Source of the DNA: Paraburkholderia monticola
Lineage (GTDB): Bacteria > Pseudomonadota > Gammaproteobacteria > Burkholderiales > Burkholderiaceae
Direction: 5' to 3'
Assembly: GCF_001580545.1 (NCBI RefSeq)
Contig: NZ_LRBG01000037.1
Span: 124,001-188,000 of the forward strand
Length of the DNA: 64,000 nucleotides
Shown here one piece after another: positions 1-7,800 of the stretch. Position 1 is the first letter of the stretch. Every line of letters begins with the position of its first letter. The notes below the pieces were generated by a model. The model saw only the letters and a program-made list of their open reading frames with translations, had not been told where the DNA came from and searched no databases. The position numbers and the translations under genes are program-made.

Positions 1-448
1 CGCGTGCGGCCTTCATGTCCTCGACCACGGCCTGCGCTGCGAACAACTGATGCCGCACGTTAACTGCAACGCCCGCATCGAACGACTCGGGCGTAACGTC
101 GGCGAGCGCGTGGCGGCGATCGTTCGCCGCGTTGTTCACGAGCACCTCGATCGGTCCGAATGCTGCCCGCACTTCGGCGATGGCCGCGTGCAACGCGGGA
201 ATGTCGGTGACGTCGCAGGCGACGAAGAGCGGTTGATGGCGCGCGTTACCGAGCGATTTGGCAAGCGCTGTTCCCGCGTTCGTGTCGATGTCGAGAAAGC
301 CCACACGTGCGCCTTGTGCAACGAAGTGCTCGACGAACGAAGCGCCAATGCCACTCGCGCCGCCCGTAATGAGCACGACCCGGTCTACCAGACTGGGATA
401 GCTCGCGTAACGTGCTTGTCCCGAAGATTTTTCGCTAGAAGTTGCCAT
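1..448 (-). CDS. SDR family oxidoreductase, 5' part only
   Basis: The reverse strand reads from an ATG at 448 into the window edge without a stop, giving about 149 residues. A Rossmann start TGGASGIG lies near residue 30, an acidic NAD-type residue follows the second strand (FLDID), and the NNAAND motif stands in place of the classical NNAG. These are hallmarks of classical short-chain dehydrogenases, probably NAD-dependent given the Asp after beta-2. The catalytic Ser-Tyr-Lys lies beyond the edge, so the substrate cannot be judged. The roughly 25 residues before the Rossmann fold resemble sugar or hydroxy-acid dehydrogenases of this family, but that is only a hint. Confidence 0.85.
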   Translation of the reverse strand, partial: MATSSEKSSGQARYASYPSLVDRVVLITGGASGIGASFVEHFVAQGARVGFLDIDTNAGTALAKSLGNARHQPLFVACDVTDIPALHAAIAEVRAAFGPIEVLVNNAANDRRHALADVTPESFDAGVAVNVRHQLFAAQAVVEDMKAAR

Positions 449-1286
449 TCACATCCCGTATTGATTAATCGCTGCGACGACCAAACCGACTGTGCGCCAT
501 GGAAGTTTTCTTACGAGCTAAGCAGGTCCGGCTTCGCGGCGCCCTTCCGTCTGACGCCCAATTGACGCATTGTCTACGAGAAGGTGGCGATCTGCAAAGA
601 CGTGCTCGTCGTCGTGCGTTTCCAATACAACGCCGCCGAGCAAGCGACACGGGGGCCAGTGAGTGCACCTCGGCCTTGTCATGAGGACGTCCCGTGGCAA
701 ACAGGGGCGGCGTTTGAACGACCGCTTTGGAGAAATGTGGCCGTCCGCAGTGGGTCGGGAGTATGAGTTCACTGACGCAGAAAGCTGCCGCCCGGCTGGT
801 CAACGCCGCCACCGTCAGCAATCCGCGACACTGCCGACATGAAACCTAGCCTCCGTCAATGTCAACAACGGCCGATGACTTGCCCTCAACTGACCCCGCC
901 AAATGACCACTCCACTCTGATGCCTCCCCTTGAAAATGTGACGGCTCGACTCGCCGCTGTGGGTCCGTCGAAAGAAGCGAGAAACCCGTCTCCTGTCGTC
1001 GCGATTTCCCGCCCACGGAAATGCTCGATCGGCTTGAATGATCTGTGCCCCCTATCGGCGGCAGACACTGCGCTTTGGGCGTGATCCGAAGCGGCGATCG
1101 GCGGATGCACAACTGCCGCGGACACTCCAGCCACCGCTTTTATTCCCCCTTCCCACGAAAATAAATCGCCGCTTCCGCACGGAACAATCCTCCACCCCCC
1201 GCTGTTTTGCTAGTGACGGTCGCGGCAACCTGCGGCGGCCCCACACGGCACGATTCGTCCCGCGAACCGGCCACGCAGGAGGAATC
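449..1286. other. gene-poor stretch with degenerate remnants
   Basis: No reading frame here has a convincing start, ribosome site and family signature. The only recognisable coding trace is the cyclase fragment at 946-1020 on the minus strand. The sequence around 880-960 also resembles the end regions of IS21-type elements as I remember them, but no transposase is present and I could not compare it. The promoter for the plus-strand block starting at 1287 should lie in the last 150 bases. Confidence 0.5.
946..1020 (-). pseudogene. fragment of a class III adenylate/guanylate cyclase domain
   Basis: Within an otherwise anonymous 82-codon minus-strand frame, residues 39-63 read FRGREIATTGDGFLASFDGP plus a few more. 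This closely matches the conserved core of class III nucleotide cyclases (FRGREIKTTGDGFLATFDGP in many bacterial proteins), including the TTGDG turn and the metal-binding Asp. Nothing upstream or downstream in the frame continues the domain, so this is a short relic of a decayed gene. Confidence 0.6.
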
Positions 1287-1421
1287 ATGCACCGCGCCAT
1301 CTATATCCAGGACCAGAGCTTTTTCAACCTCGGCTGCTTCTATCGCGTGGACCTGCGCAGCCGAAGCGGCCGCCTGATCGAAACGCACTACGTGACATTC
1401 AGCGACGTCGCGTGGTGCTAG
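1287..1421 (+). CDS. small 44-aa protein of unknown function
   Basis: ATG at 1287 is preceded by a strong AGGAGG-like site (CAGGAGGAATC). The 44-residue product is rich in aromatics and arginine, with no signal peptide or membrane segment, and ends in a Cys. It ends 50 nt before the 511-aa gene and probably shares its transcript. I do not recognise a family. The ribosome site and position suggest a real gene, perhaps a partner or cognate small protein of the product downstream. Confidence 0.6.
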   Translation: MHRAIYIQDQSFFNLGCFYRVDLRSRSGRLIETHYVTFSDVAWC

Positions 1422-1471
1422 GACGCACGCGGCGCGGCTATCGATCACTTCAGACCCGAGGAGACCCACCC

Positions 1472-3007
1472 ATGACTTACGCTTACGCCCGCCTGCCGGA
1501 CATCGTCCCCTACGATGAATGGTTGCGAGGAACTTCGGTGCTGCTAAAAGTGCGCAGCTCGGCGCTGAAGAACCTGGACGAGCAGATCCTGCTATACCAC
1601 CGCGACCGCACCGTATACCAGTTCCATCTTCTGGTGAGCGCGTTCGAATACTGGCAAGACTCCATCGGCCCCGGCGATGTCTGGAAGGATGTCTCGCGCA
1701 ACAGCTCGAACTATTTCACGCTGCTCGATCAGCAACTGCAAGGCAAGGGCGACACCGACGCCGCAGCCGGCGCGCAGGACTTCATGACGCCGGCGCTCAT
1801 CAATTCGCGGCTCGGCGTGCTGTATCTCTTCGGCAACCTCGAGATCGAGGACGACATATTCCAGGTGCTGCTGGAAGGCGCTTTCGAGATCACCAACGCC
1901 GGTCTCGGACTCGCACCGGACAGCAACGAGGCCGCATCGATTGCCAGCGACGTGCTCGACAACAGTCTCGTGCAGAAGTCGGCGTCGGTCGCGCTCGAAC
2001 AGGTGCAGAAAAAGATCAGCAAGCGCAAGGACCCCACGCTCACGAGTTCGGGCCAGCTGATGACCTCCAGCATCACGCTGCCGGCGTTGAGCAGCGCGGC
2101 GCAGCGTCTCTATGAAGCGATTCGCGCCAAGGTCGAGGAAGGCGCGAAAAAGCTCTGGGACATGATTCGCGAAAAAGTCGCGGATATCCGCAACGATCCC
2201 GGCGGCTTCGCGCTCGACACCATGCCCGGGCTGCTGCGCAAGCTCGTCGACTTCCTCTGCACCAAGCTGCTCGCCACCCTTGCGCCGTTCATCGGCGCGG
2301 GCCTCGATCTCGCCAAGGGCATCGCCAACACCGTCGACACCAGCCTCACCAAGTATCGCGAGTGGGTACAGGGCCGCGATGTCCAGCTGCTCACCGGACA
2401 CCCAGGCACCATCGTCGAAGCGATCAGGAGCGCGATGAAGCTGAGCATCGGCGCGGGCGTCTACGACATGGTCAAGGGCGGCGCGAGCCTCGGCCTGCAG
2501 TTCGCGAGTCAGGGCGCTTCGACCATCGTGGATGCCGTCGTCTCCATCATGGAAACGCTCGCGAAGGTGATCTGGAAGATCGTCGAGATCAAGCGCATCA
2601 AGCGCTTTTGCGAGCAGGCGAAAGACTACTGGGGCGCGCGTATGCAGCGCGATGCGCTACATACGCGGCCGATCGCCTTCAACGGCTGGTTCAAGCGTTA
2701 CGCCGTGCCGATCCCGGCGCTCTCGGTGCTGGCCTTGAATACGGGCATCTGCGGCGACAAGATGCATTTCCTCACGATGTTCAAGGACAACGAAACCATC
2801 GTCACGCAGGCGGAATTCACAGCCGGCTGCAAGTACATCGACAACCTCAAGGTCTGGGGATCGAGCTATCTGGACGATGCGGGCTTCGCGTTCAAATCGG
2901 ACGATGCGACGATCAAGGGACTGCTCACCCTCGCCAAGAGTCACACGGAAGAGCAGACCTGGGACCTGAAGCTGCGCAAGGCCGTTCTCGGCTTCCTGAA
3001 CGCATAG
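1472..3007 (+). CDS. 511-aa protein with hydrophobic helices, T6SS-linked, unknown function
   Basis: The start at 1472 is chosen for its ribosome site (GAGGAGACCCACCC). The in-frame extension back to 1412 overlaps the previous gene and lacks one. The product has no signal peptide. Residues 1-200 look soluble and alpha-helical. Residues about 253-287 and 321-372 are hydrophobic or amphipathic helices broken by Gly, Ala and Ser, resembling helices that insert into membranes. The last 130 residues are again soluble. No enzyme motif was recognised. It sits upstream of the T6SS phosphorylation genes and is followed by a terminator, so it forms its own unit with the 44-aa gene. A T6SS cargo or accessory membrane-active protein is possible but unproven. 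Confidence 0.75.
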   Translation: MTYAYARLPDIVPYDEWLRGTSVLLKVRSSALKNLDEQILLYHRDRTVYQFHLLVSAFEYWQDSIGPGDVWKDVSRNSSNYFTLLDQQLQGKGDTDAAAGAQDFMTPALINSRLGVLYLFGNLEIEDDIFQVLLEGAFEITNAGLGLAPDSNEAASIASDVLDNSLVQKSASVALEQVQKKISKRKDPTLTSSGQLMTSSITLPALSSAAQRLYEAIRAKVEEGAKKLWDMIREKVADIRNDPGGFALDTMPGLLRKLVDFLCTKLLATLAPFIGAGLDLAKGIANTVDTSLTKYREWVQGRDVQLLTGHPGTIVEAIRSAMKLSIGAGVYDMVKGGASLGLQFASQGASTIVDAVVSIMETLAKVIWKIVEIKRIKRFCEQAKDYWGARMQRDALHTRPIAFNGWFKRYAVPIPALSVLALNTGICGDKMHFLTMFKDNETIVTQAEFTAGCKYIDNLKVWGSSYLDDAGFAFKSDDATIKGLLTLAKSHTEEQTWDLKLRKAVLGFLNA

Positions 3008-3031
3008 CGGCTCCGCGCGCAACCCATCCGG

Positions 3032-3064
3032 CGCCTTCGCATTGGCGAAGGCGTTGCCGTTTTC
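3032..3064 (+). terminator. Rho-independent terminator after the 511-aa gene
   Basis: A perfect 9-bp stem, CGCCTTCGC / GCGAAGGCG, with the tetraloop ATTG (3032-3053) is followed within 5 nt by a TTTT run. It separates the 44-aa/511-aa unit from the FecR-sensor-kinase operon, which must have its own promoter in about 3065-3145. Confidence 0.75.
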
Positions 3065-3160
3065 CGTTCCACCGGGCTCAGGGAAAACACCCTCGGAATA
3101 GAAGCGGGCACCCAGTTGTTATCGTCGCAATCCCTTTACGTTTTCGAGGCAATGACCGCG

Positions 3161-4048
3161 ATGAACGTCCGAACCCTGCCACAAGCTCTGCGCCTCGGCA
3201 TCGCTATCGCGTGTCTGTGCGCATTTCAGAGCGCGCATGCGGGCCAGTTCGTCCTGCTGCCCGAAGGAACCGTCACGCTGATTCGTGCCACGACGGTGTT
3301 CAACGTCGATGCACCCATCGCGCTGGAGCAAGGCGACCTGCTCGCCACCTCGGCGCAGAGCAGCGCACAAATCGAAGCAGACGGCACGATCGTCGCGCTC
3401 GGCGCGGACACGCGCATCGCCGTCGATGCCGCGCGGGGGAGCGATTCCCTTGCACTGCTCTCGGGCTGGATCAAGATCGCGCGCACGCCGGCCGCCGCGA
3501 CGGCGCCCTTGTCGCTCGACACCGCCGCGCTCGATGCCGTCATGCGCGACGGCGCCGCCGTGCTGCACGCGAGCCGCGACGCCACCTCCCTTTTCCTCGA
3601 GACGGGGAGCATGACACTCGCCCTGCCTGAGCATGCGGACGCTCAGCGGTCGCTCGACGGAGAGCACTACGTCGGGCGTGAAGCGGGCAAGCCGCTCGAT
3701 GTCAGCGCGCGCCCCGCGCCCTCGTTCATCGCCACGATGCCACTGCCGTTCCGCGATCCGCTCGCGTCAGTCCCCGCGCCCACGAAGGCGAAGCTCGCCG
3801 TCCCGTCGCAAGGCCGCCCGGCGACCTTCGCCGATCTCGCGGACTGGCTGGTCGCGCCGCTCGGCATTCGTCGCAGCTTCGTCACGCGCTTCCGGCCGCT
3901 CGCGCAAGGCGAGCCGTTCCGCTCGCAAGTGCGGCAGAACCTGCGCAATCTTCCCGAATGGAGGCGCGTCCTGTGCCCGCCTCCCGCCATGCAGCGCCGG
4001 CGCGCGGTCGTGCCCATGCAGGCTCAGTCAACCGAGGTGGAGTCATGA
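3161..4048 (+). CDS. FecR-domain periplasmic protein of the T6SS kinase operon
   Basis: ATG at 3161 is chosen because GAGG at 3146 is spaced correctly; an ATG at 3152 is in frame but too close. The product is about 295 residues and begins with a signal peptide (charged start, hydrophobic core, cleavage after SAHA). The following region resembles the FecR fold: a beta-rich stretch with the pattern of a threshold domain that binds small ligands or wall polymers. The C-terminal tail is basic. Its stop overlaps the next start (ATGA), so it is co-translated with the haem-HAMP sensor and the kinase. This suggests a periplasmic input for T6SS activation, by inference from position only. Confidence 0.7.
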   Translation: MNVRTLPQALRLGIAIACLCAFQSAHAGQFVLLPEGTVTLIRATTVFNVDAPIALEQGDLLATSAQSSAQIEADGTIVALGADTRIAVDAARGSDSLALLSGWIKIARTPAAATAPLSLDTAALDAVMRDGAAVLHASRDATSLFLETGSMTLALPEHADAQRSLDGEHYVGREAGKPLDVSARPAPSFIATMPLPFRDPLASVPAPTKAKLAVPSQGRPATFADLADWLVAPLGIRRSFVTRFRPLAQGEPFRSQVRQNLRNLPEWRRVLCPPPAMQRRRAVVPMQAQSTEVES

Positions 4049-4923
4049 GACTGTCGCTCGCCGTCAAATTCAATCTGGTGTTTCTCGTGGTCTTCGTCGT
4101 CGGCTTCGTGTCGGCCGGGTTCGCCGCGCGCGAGTTGCTGCGCCGCGCGGCTATCGAAGAGACGGTGCAGAATGCGCGCGTACTGATGGAAGCGGCGAGC
4201 GCCGCGCAGAATTACACGGCGACGCAAGTCACGCCGCTGCTGCAAACGCAGCTCAAATACAGCTTCGTGCCGCAGTCGGTGCCGGCGTTCTCGGCGGTCG
4301 AGACGCTGATGACGCTGGAAAAACATCTGGCCGGATATTCCTATCGCTCGACGATGCTGAACCCGACCAATCCGCGCGACCGTCCCTCGGACTGGGAAGC
4401 GGACGTGATCCGGCATCTGCACGACCAGCCCGAACTGAAGGAAGTCGTTGGCCTGCGCGATACGCCGTCCGGGCAGAACCTGTATATCGCGCGCCCGAAC
4501 CGCATCAACGACGCCGCCTGCATGGAGTGCCACAGCGTCCCGTCACGCGCGCCGAAGACGCTGATCGACAAGTACGGTCCCGACAACGGCTTCAATTGGG
4601 CGATGCACGAAGTCATCGGCGCCGATTTCGTCTCGGTGCCGATGTCGATGCCGGTCGCGCGCAGCGACGCGGTGCTGCGCACCTTCCTCGGGTCGCTGCT
4701 CGCGGTGTTCGTCCTGCTGCTGATCGCGCTGAACGTGATGGTGCATCTGCTCGTCACGCGGCGCATCCGTGCGCTCTCACGCGCCGCCGATCAGGCGAGT
4801 CTCGGCCACCTCGAGAGCGCGACCTTCACCGAGGGCGGGCGCGACGAGATCGCTTCGCTCGCCGCGTCGTTCGCGCGGATGAAGACGAGCCTCGTCGAAG
4901 CATTCAAGATGATCGAGGCATGA
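4045..4923 (+). CDS. membrane sensor with Tll0287/DUF3365 haem domain and HAMP
   Basis: 292 residues. TM1 spans about 8-27, a periplasmic domain 28-211, TM2 about 212-236 and a HAMP linker about 237-290. The periplasmic part matches the Tll0287-like (DUF3365) family and contains a single c-type haem motif, CMECH at residues 159-163. The chain stops right after HAMP, with no kinase, cyclase or methyl-accepting domain, so the output must be a partner. The Ser/Thr kinase begins 1 nt after the stop and lacks its own membrane segment. The likely role is passing redox, gas or haem status to that kinase, inferred from architecture and coupling. Confidence 0.8.
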   Translation: MRLSLAVKFNLVFLVVFVVGFVSAGFAARELLRRAAIEETVQNARVLMEAASAAQNYTATQVTPLLQTQLKYSFVPQSVPAFSAVETLMTLEKHLAGYSYRSTMLNPTNPRDRPSDWEADVIRHLHDQPELKEVVGLRDTPSGQNLYIARPNRINDAACMECHSVPSRAPKTLIDKYGPDNGFNWAMHEVIGADFVSVPMSMPVARSDAVLRTFLGSLLAVFVLLLIALNVMVHLLVTRRIRALSRAADQASLGHLESATFTEGGRDEIASLAASFARMKTSLVEAFKMIEA

Positions 4924-4924
4924 G

Positions 4925-6364
4925 GTGACCGCCGCCGCGACGGACCCGCCACGCATCGCGCAGCTCGGCAAGTACCGCATCGAGGGGATGCTGGGTGCGG
5001 GCGCGATGGGCATCGTCTATCGCGCGTTCGATCCGCACATCGAGCGGCATGTTGCGCTGAAGACGGTCCGCCACGAGCTGTTCGAGGGCGGTGACCGATC
5101 GAGCCTGATGGCGCGTCTGCGCAATGAGGCCCAGGCGGCCGGCCGGCTCGCGCATCCGAACATCGTCGCCGTGTACGACTATGGCGAGACCACGGACACC
5201 GCTTATATCGCGATGGAACTCGTCAGCGGGCAGGGACTGAAGCAACTGCTCGACGCGGGCGGTCCGCTCCAACTCGCCACCGCGCTCGACTGGGTCGGGC
5301 AACTGCTCGCCGCGCTCGGCTTCGCGCATGAGCACGGGGTCGTGCATCGCGACATCAAGCCTGCGAATCTGCTCGTCAGCGCGCAAGGTCGGTTGAAGGT
5401 CGCGGACTTCGGCGTCGCGCATGTCGAGTCGTCCACGCTGACGCTGGCGGGCGCGATGATCGGCACGCCGAGCTACATGTCGCCGGAGCAGTTCGCGGGC
5501 GAGCCCCTCGACGGGCGCTCCGATCTCTTTTCCGCCGCGATCGTGCTGTATCAGATGCTGACGGGTGTTCGGCCGTTCGCGGGGGCGTCGCACGTCGAGG
5601 TCATGCGGCAGGTCATGCACGAGACACCGCGAGCGCCTTCCGCCTGCAACCCGGCGCTGCCGCCCGCGCTCGACGACGTGCTGATGCGCGCGTTATCCCG
5701 ACGTCCCGCGGCGCGTTTCCAGACGGCGGACGCGCTGCGCCGGGCTCTTGCCGATGCGTCGGACGGCGCGCAGCATCTGCCGCCCGAACGCGCGGACGCA
5801 GTGGAAGACGACCGCACGATTCTGGAAGCACAGGCCGTGAGACCCACCGGGCCGCTCGCGTCAGGAACGGGCTCCTGGCGCGGCGACTCGTTGCCGTCGT
5901 TGACGATGTGGCCCGCCGCCCTGCTCCTCACGGTCGAGACTCAGCTCGCCGCGCAGATCGGGCCAGTGGCGCGTCTGCTCGTGCGGCGCGGCGCGGCGCG
6001 CATCGCCAATGCGCCGGACCTGCCCGCGCTGATCGCGCTGCTCGCACCGCATGTTCCTTCCGACAAGGGTCGCGCGCAGTTCATCGCCGCCTTCGCGGAT
6101 GGGTCCAGTGCAGGCACGACGCATGGCGCCGCGGCGTCGCGGCAGGGCGCAACCGGAGCGACATCCCCTTCTTCATCGCTTGGCGTCGAAGAGGTGCAGG
6201 CCGCCGCGCTCAGGCTCGCCGTTTATCTCGGCCCAATCGCGACGATCGTCGCGAGACGCGAAGCATGCCACGCGGCCAGCCTGCGTGCGCTGCACGAGCG
6301 GCTCGCGGCGAAGATCTCCAACGAAGCCGACCGCGCGCGTTTCGAGCGCGACGTCGGACTCTAG
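4925..6364 (+). CDS. ppkA: T6SS-associated Ser/Thr protein kinase (PpkA type)
   Basis: GTG start 1 nt after the preceding stop. The 479-residue product has a complete Hanks-type kinase domain at about 17-280: Gly loop GAGAMGIVY, Lys46, HRDIKPAN at 141-148, DFG at 161-163 and a SPE motif. The tail (about 310-479) has two related helical stretches, each with a conserved GP(V/I)A core, as found in kinases linked to T6SS or signalling. There is no membrane segment, unlike Pseudomonas PpkA. In known systems PpkA phosphorylates the FHA protein to fire the T6SS; the PP2C gene downstream reverses this. High confidence for the kinase, good for the T6SS role. Confidence 0.93.
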   Translation: MTAAATDPPRIAQLGKYRIEGMLGAGAMGIVYRAFDPHIERHVALKTVRHELFEGGDRSSLMARLRNEAQAAGRLAHPNIVAVYDYGETTDTAYIAMELVSGQGLKQLLDAGGPLQLATALDWVGQLLAALGFAHEHGVVHRDIKPANLLVSAQGRLKVADFGVAHVESSTLTLAGAMIGTPSYMSPEQFAGEPLDGRSDLFSAAIVLYQMLTGVRPFAGASHVEVMRQVMHETPRAPSACNPALPPALDDVLMRALSRRPAARFQTADALRRALADASDGAQHLPPERADAVEDDRTILEAQAVRPTGPLASGTGSWRGDSLPSLTMWPAALLLTVETQLAAQIGPVARLLVRRGAARIANAPDLPALIALLAPHVPSDKGRAQFIAAFADGSSAGTTHGAAASRQGATGATSPSSSLGVEEVQAAALRLAVYLGPIATIVARREACHAASLRALHERLAAKISNEADRARFERDVGL

Positions 6365-6391
6365 CGACACGCAACAGAAGGAGCACGACCG

Positions 6392-7219
6392 ATGGATTCC
6401 GACACGCTCACCCGCTGCGCACCGATCCGCCTTGGCGCGTGCTCGGCGTTCGGCCTCACCGACGCGGGGCGTGTGCGCCGCGAGAATCAGGACCGTTTCC
6501 TGATCGATCCGACCTCGAACCTCGTCGCGGTCGCGGACGGCATGGGCGGTCACGCATTCGGCGCACGCGCCAGCGCGACCGCGCTCGACTGCATCGCCGC
6601 GCGGCTCTCCGCTGAGGCAATGACACGCGCTCACGCCGACGCCACGCTGACCGACGATCCCGACGCGACCGTGTACGACGCAACGGCGTGCGCGATGCGC
6701 GCCGCCGCCGACGCGCTCGACCACGCCAACGCGATCCTGCACGCGATCAACCTGCGCGAGCGTCTCGCGCCTCGATCGATGGGTACCACGCTGACGGGCA
6801 TCTGGCAGCCGTCCGGCTCAACGCGGCTGGTCTCGTTTCATATCGGCGACAGCCGGCTCTACCGCTATCGCGACGGCGCGCTGACGCAGTTGTCGCGCGA
6901 CCAGACGCTTTATCAGCAGGCGCTGGAGCACGGCGTCATCGAGCATCTGCCGCCGCGTAACGCGCTGCTGCAGGCACTGGGGCCGATGCCGTCGATCGCC
7001 CCCGCCATCGAAGCGCATGCGTGGCTGCCCGCCGACCGTTATCTGCTGTGCAGCGACGGCCTGCACGCCGAAGTCTCGCATTGCGAGATCGAGGCGGTGC
7101 TCGCAGCGATAACGCCGCACGGCATCGACGACGCATGCAGGCGCCTCGTGGCGCTCGCATTGGATGCGGGCGGCAAGGACAACATCACGGCGGTCATCGT
7201 GTGCTTCGACGCCGCTTAG
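6392..7219 (+). CDS. pppA: PP2C-type Ser/Thr phosphatase (PppA)
   Basis: 275 residues with the PP2C metal-binding motifs: ENQDRF near residue 31, ADGMGGH near 48, GDSRLYR near 151, CSDG near 216 and KDNITAV near the end. In T6SS threonine-phosphorylation pathways PppA dephosphorylates the FHA protein and silences the machine. It follows the kinase by 27 nt, with an AAGGAG site, in one operon. Its TAG stop (7217-7219) overlaps the stop of tagF on the other strand, so the two operons collide without any space for a terminator. Confidence 0.93.
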   Translation: MDSDTLTRCAPIRLGACSAFGLTDAGRVRRENQDRFLIDPTSNLVAVADGMGGHAFGARASATALDCIAARLSAEAMTRAHADATLTDDPDATVYDATACAMRAAADALDHANAILHAINLRERLAPRSMGTTLTGIWQPSGSTRLVSFHIGDSRLYRYRDGALTQLSRDQTLYQQALEHGVIEHLPPRNALLQALGPMPSIAPAIEAHAWLPADRYLLCSDGLHAEVSHCEIEAVLAAITPHGIDDACRRLVALALDAGGKDNITAVIVCFDAA

Positions 7220-7800
7220 TCCTCGCGACCGGCGGCATTGTCGAACAACCCGGCGACGAACGCGGCATCGGGCAGACCTGCGCTCGTGCGCGCCCCTTCC
7301 GCTTGCCACCAGACGCTGATTCCCCGCGCACCGGCCAGTAATGGCGTCGCAACGCCACCCGCGTCATGCGCGTGCGAAAGTGCCAGCAATCCGGCATCGA
7401 AATCCGCTAGACGCGCGCGCTCTTCGAGCGTCGCGAGCGCGAGTGCACCGCAGCGCTCGAACCATGCGTCCGCATGCGCACGCCACAGCGACCACGCAAG
7501 CGGATCGACGGGCGCGGCGATCGTGAGTGGAAAATGCCGGCCCGCGCTGTCGACGCTCGGCATCAGCACCCCCGCCCATCCGCTCTCCCCCAGCACGCCG
7601 CCGCCGAGCGCGAAGCGCCACAGCGGCGCGGTCAGATACGCATCGAGCCACGCAGGCCCGCGCGCCGCGCGGCTCGCGAGCAGGGCCGCTTGCAGCATCG
7701 CGTCCCAAGGTTCGACGAAGCACGCCGGCAGGCGCCGCGTCACGAAGTCGCCGTTGCCGCGCAGCTTGCCGAAGCATCCGGCGACGCCCGGCGATGCCAT
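7216..7800 (-). CDS. tagF: T6SS accessory protein TagF
   Basis: 194 residues starting MASPGVAGCFGKLRGNGDFV, the typical N-terminus of the TagF/BMA_A0400 family (a GKLP/RGxGDF motif followed by a conserved W-rich core). TagF represses T6SS post-translationally, in some species by interfering with the FHA protein. The start codon overlaps the tssM stop (TGATG), so it is the last gene of the minus-strand operon. Several longer in-frame starts inside tssM lack family similarity and were not used. Confidence 0.92.
   Translation of the reverse strand: MASPGVAGCFGKLRGNGDFVTRRLPACFVEPWDAMLQAALLASRAARGPAWLDAYLTAPLWRFALGGGVLGESGWAGVLMPSVDSAGRHFPLTIAAPVDPLAWSLWRAHADAWFERCGALALATLEERARLADFDAGLLALSHAHDAGGVATPLLAGARGISVWWQAEGARTSAGLPDAAFVAGLFDNAAGRED

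Noticed and set aside
880..960. Sequence resembling IS21-type element ends
   Set aside because: No transposase, no target duplication and only a recalled resemblance; not enough to call a mobile element.
2362..3630. A 422-codon plus-strand frame spanning the 511-aa gene, the terminator and fecR-like gene
   Set aside because: Crosses a terminator and two better-supported genes in another frame; Arg/Ala-rich composition typical of GC-skewed shadows.
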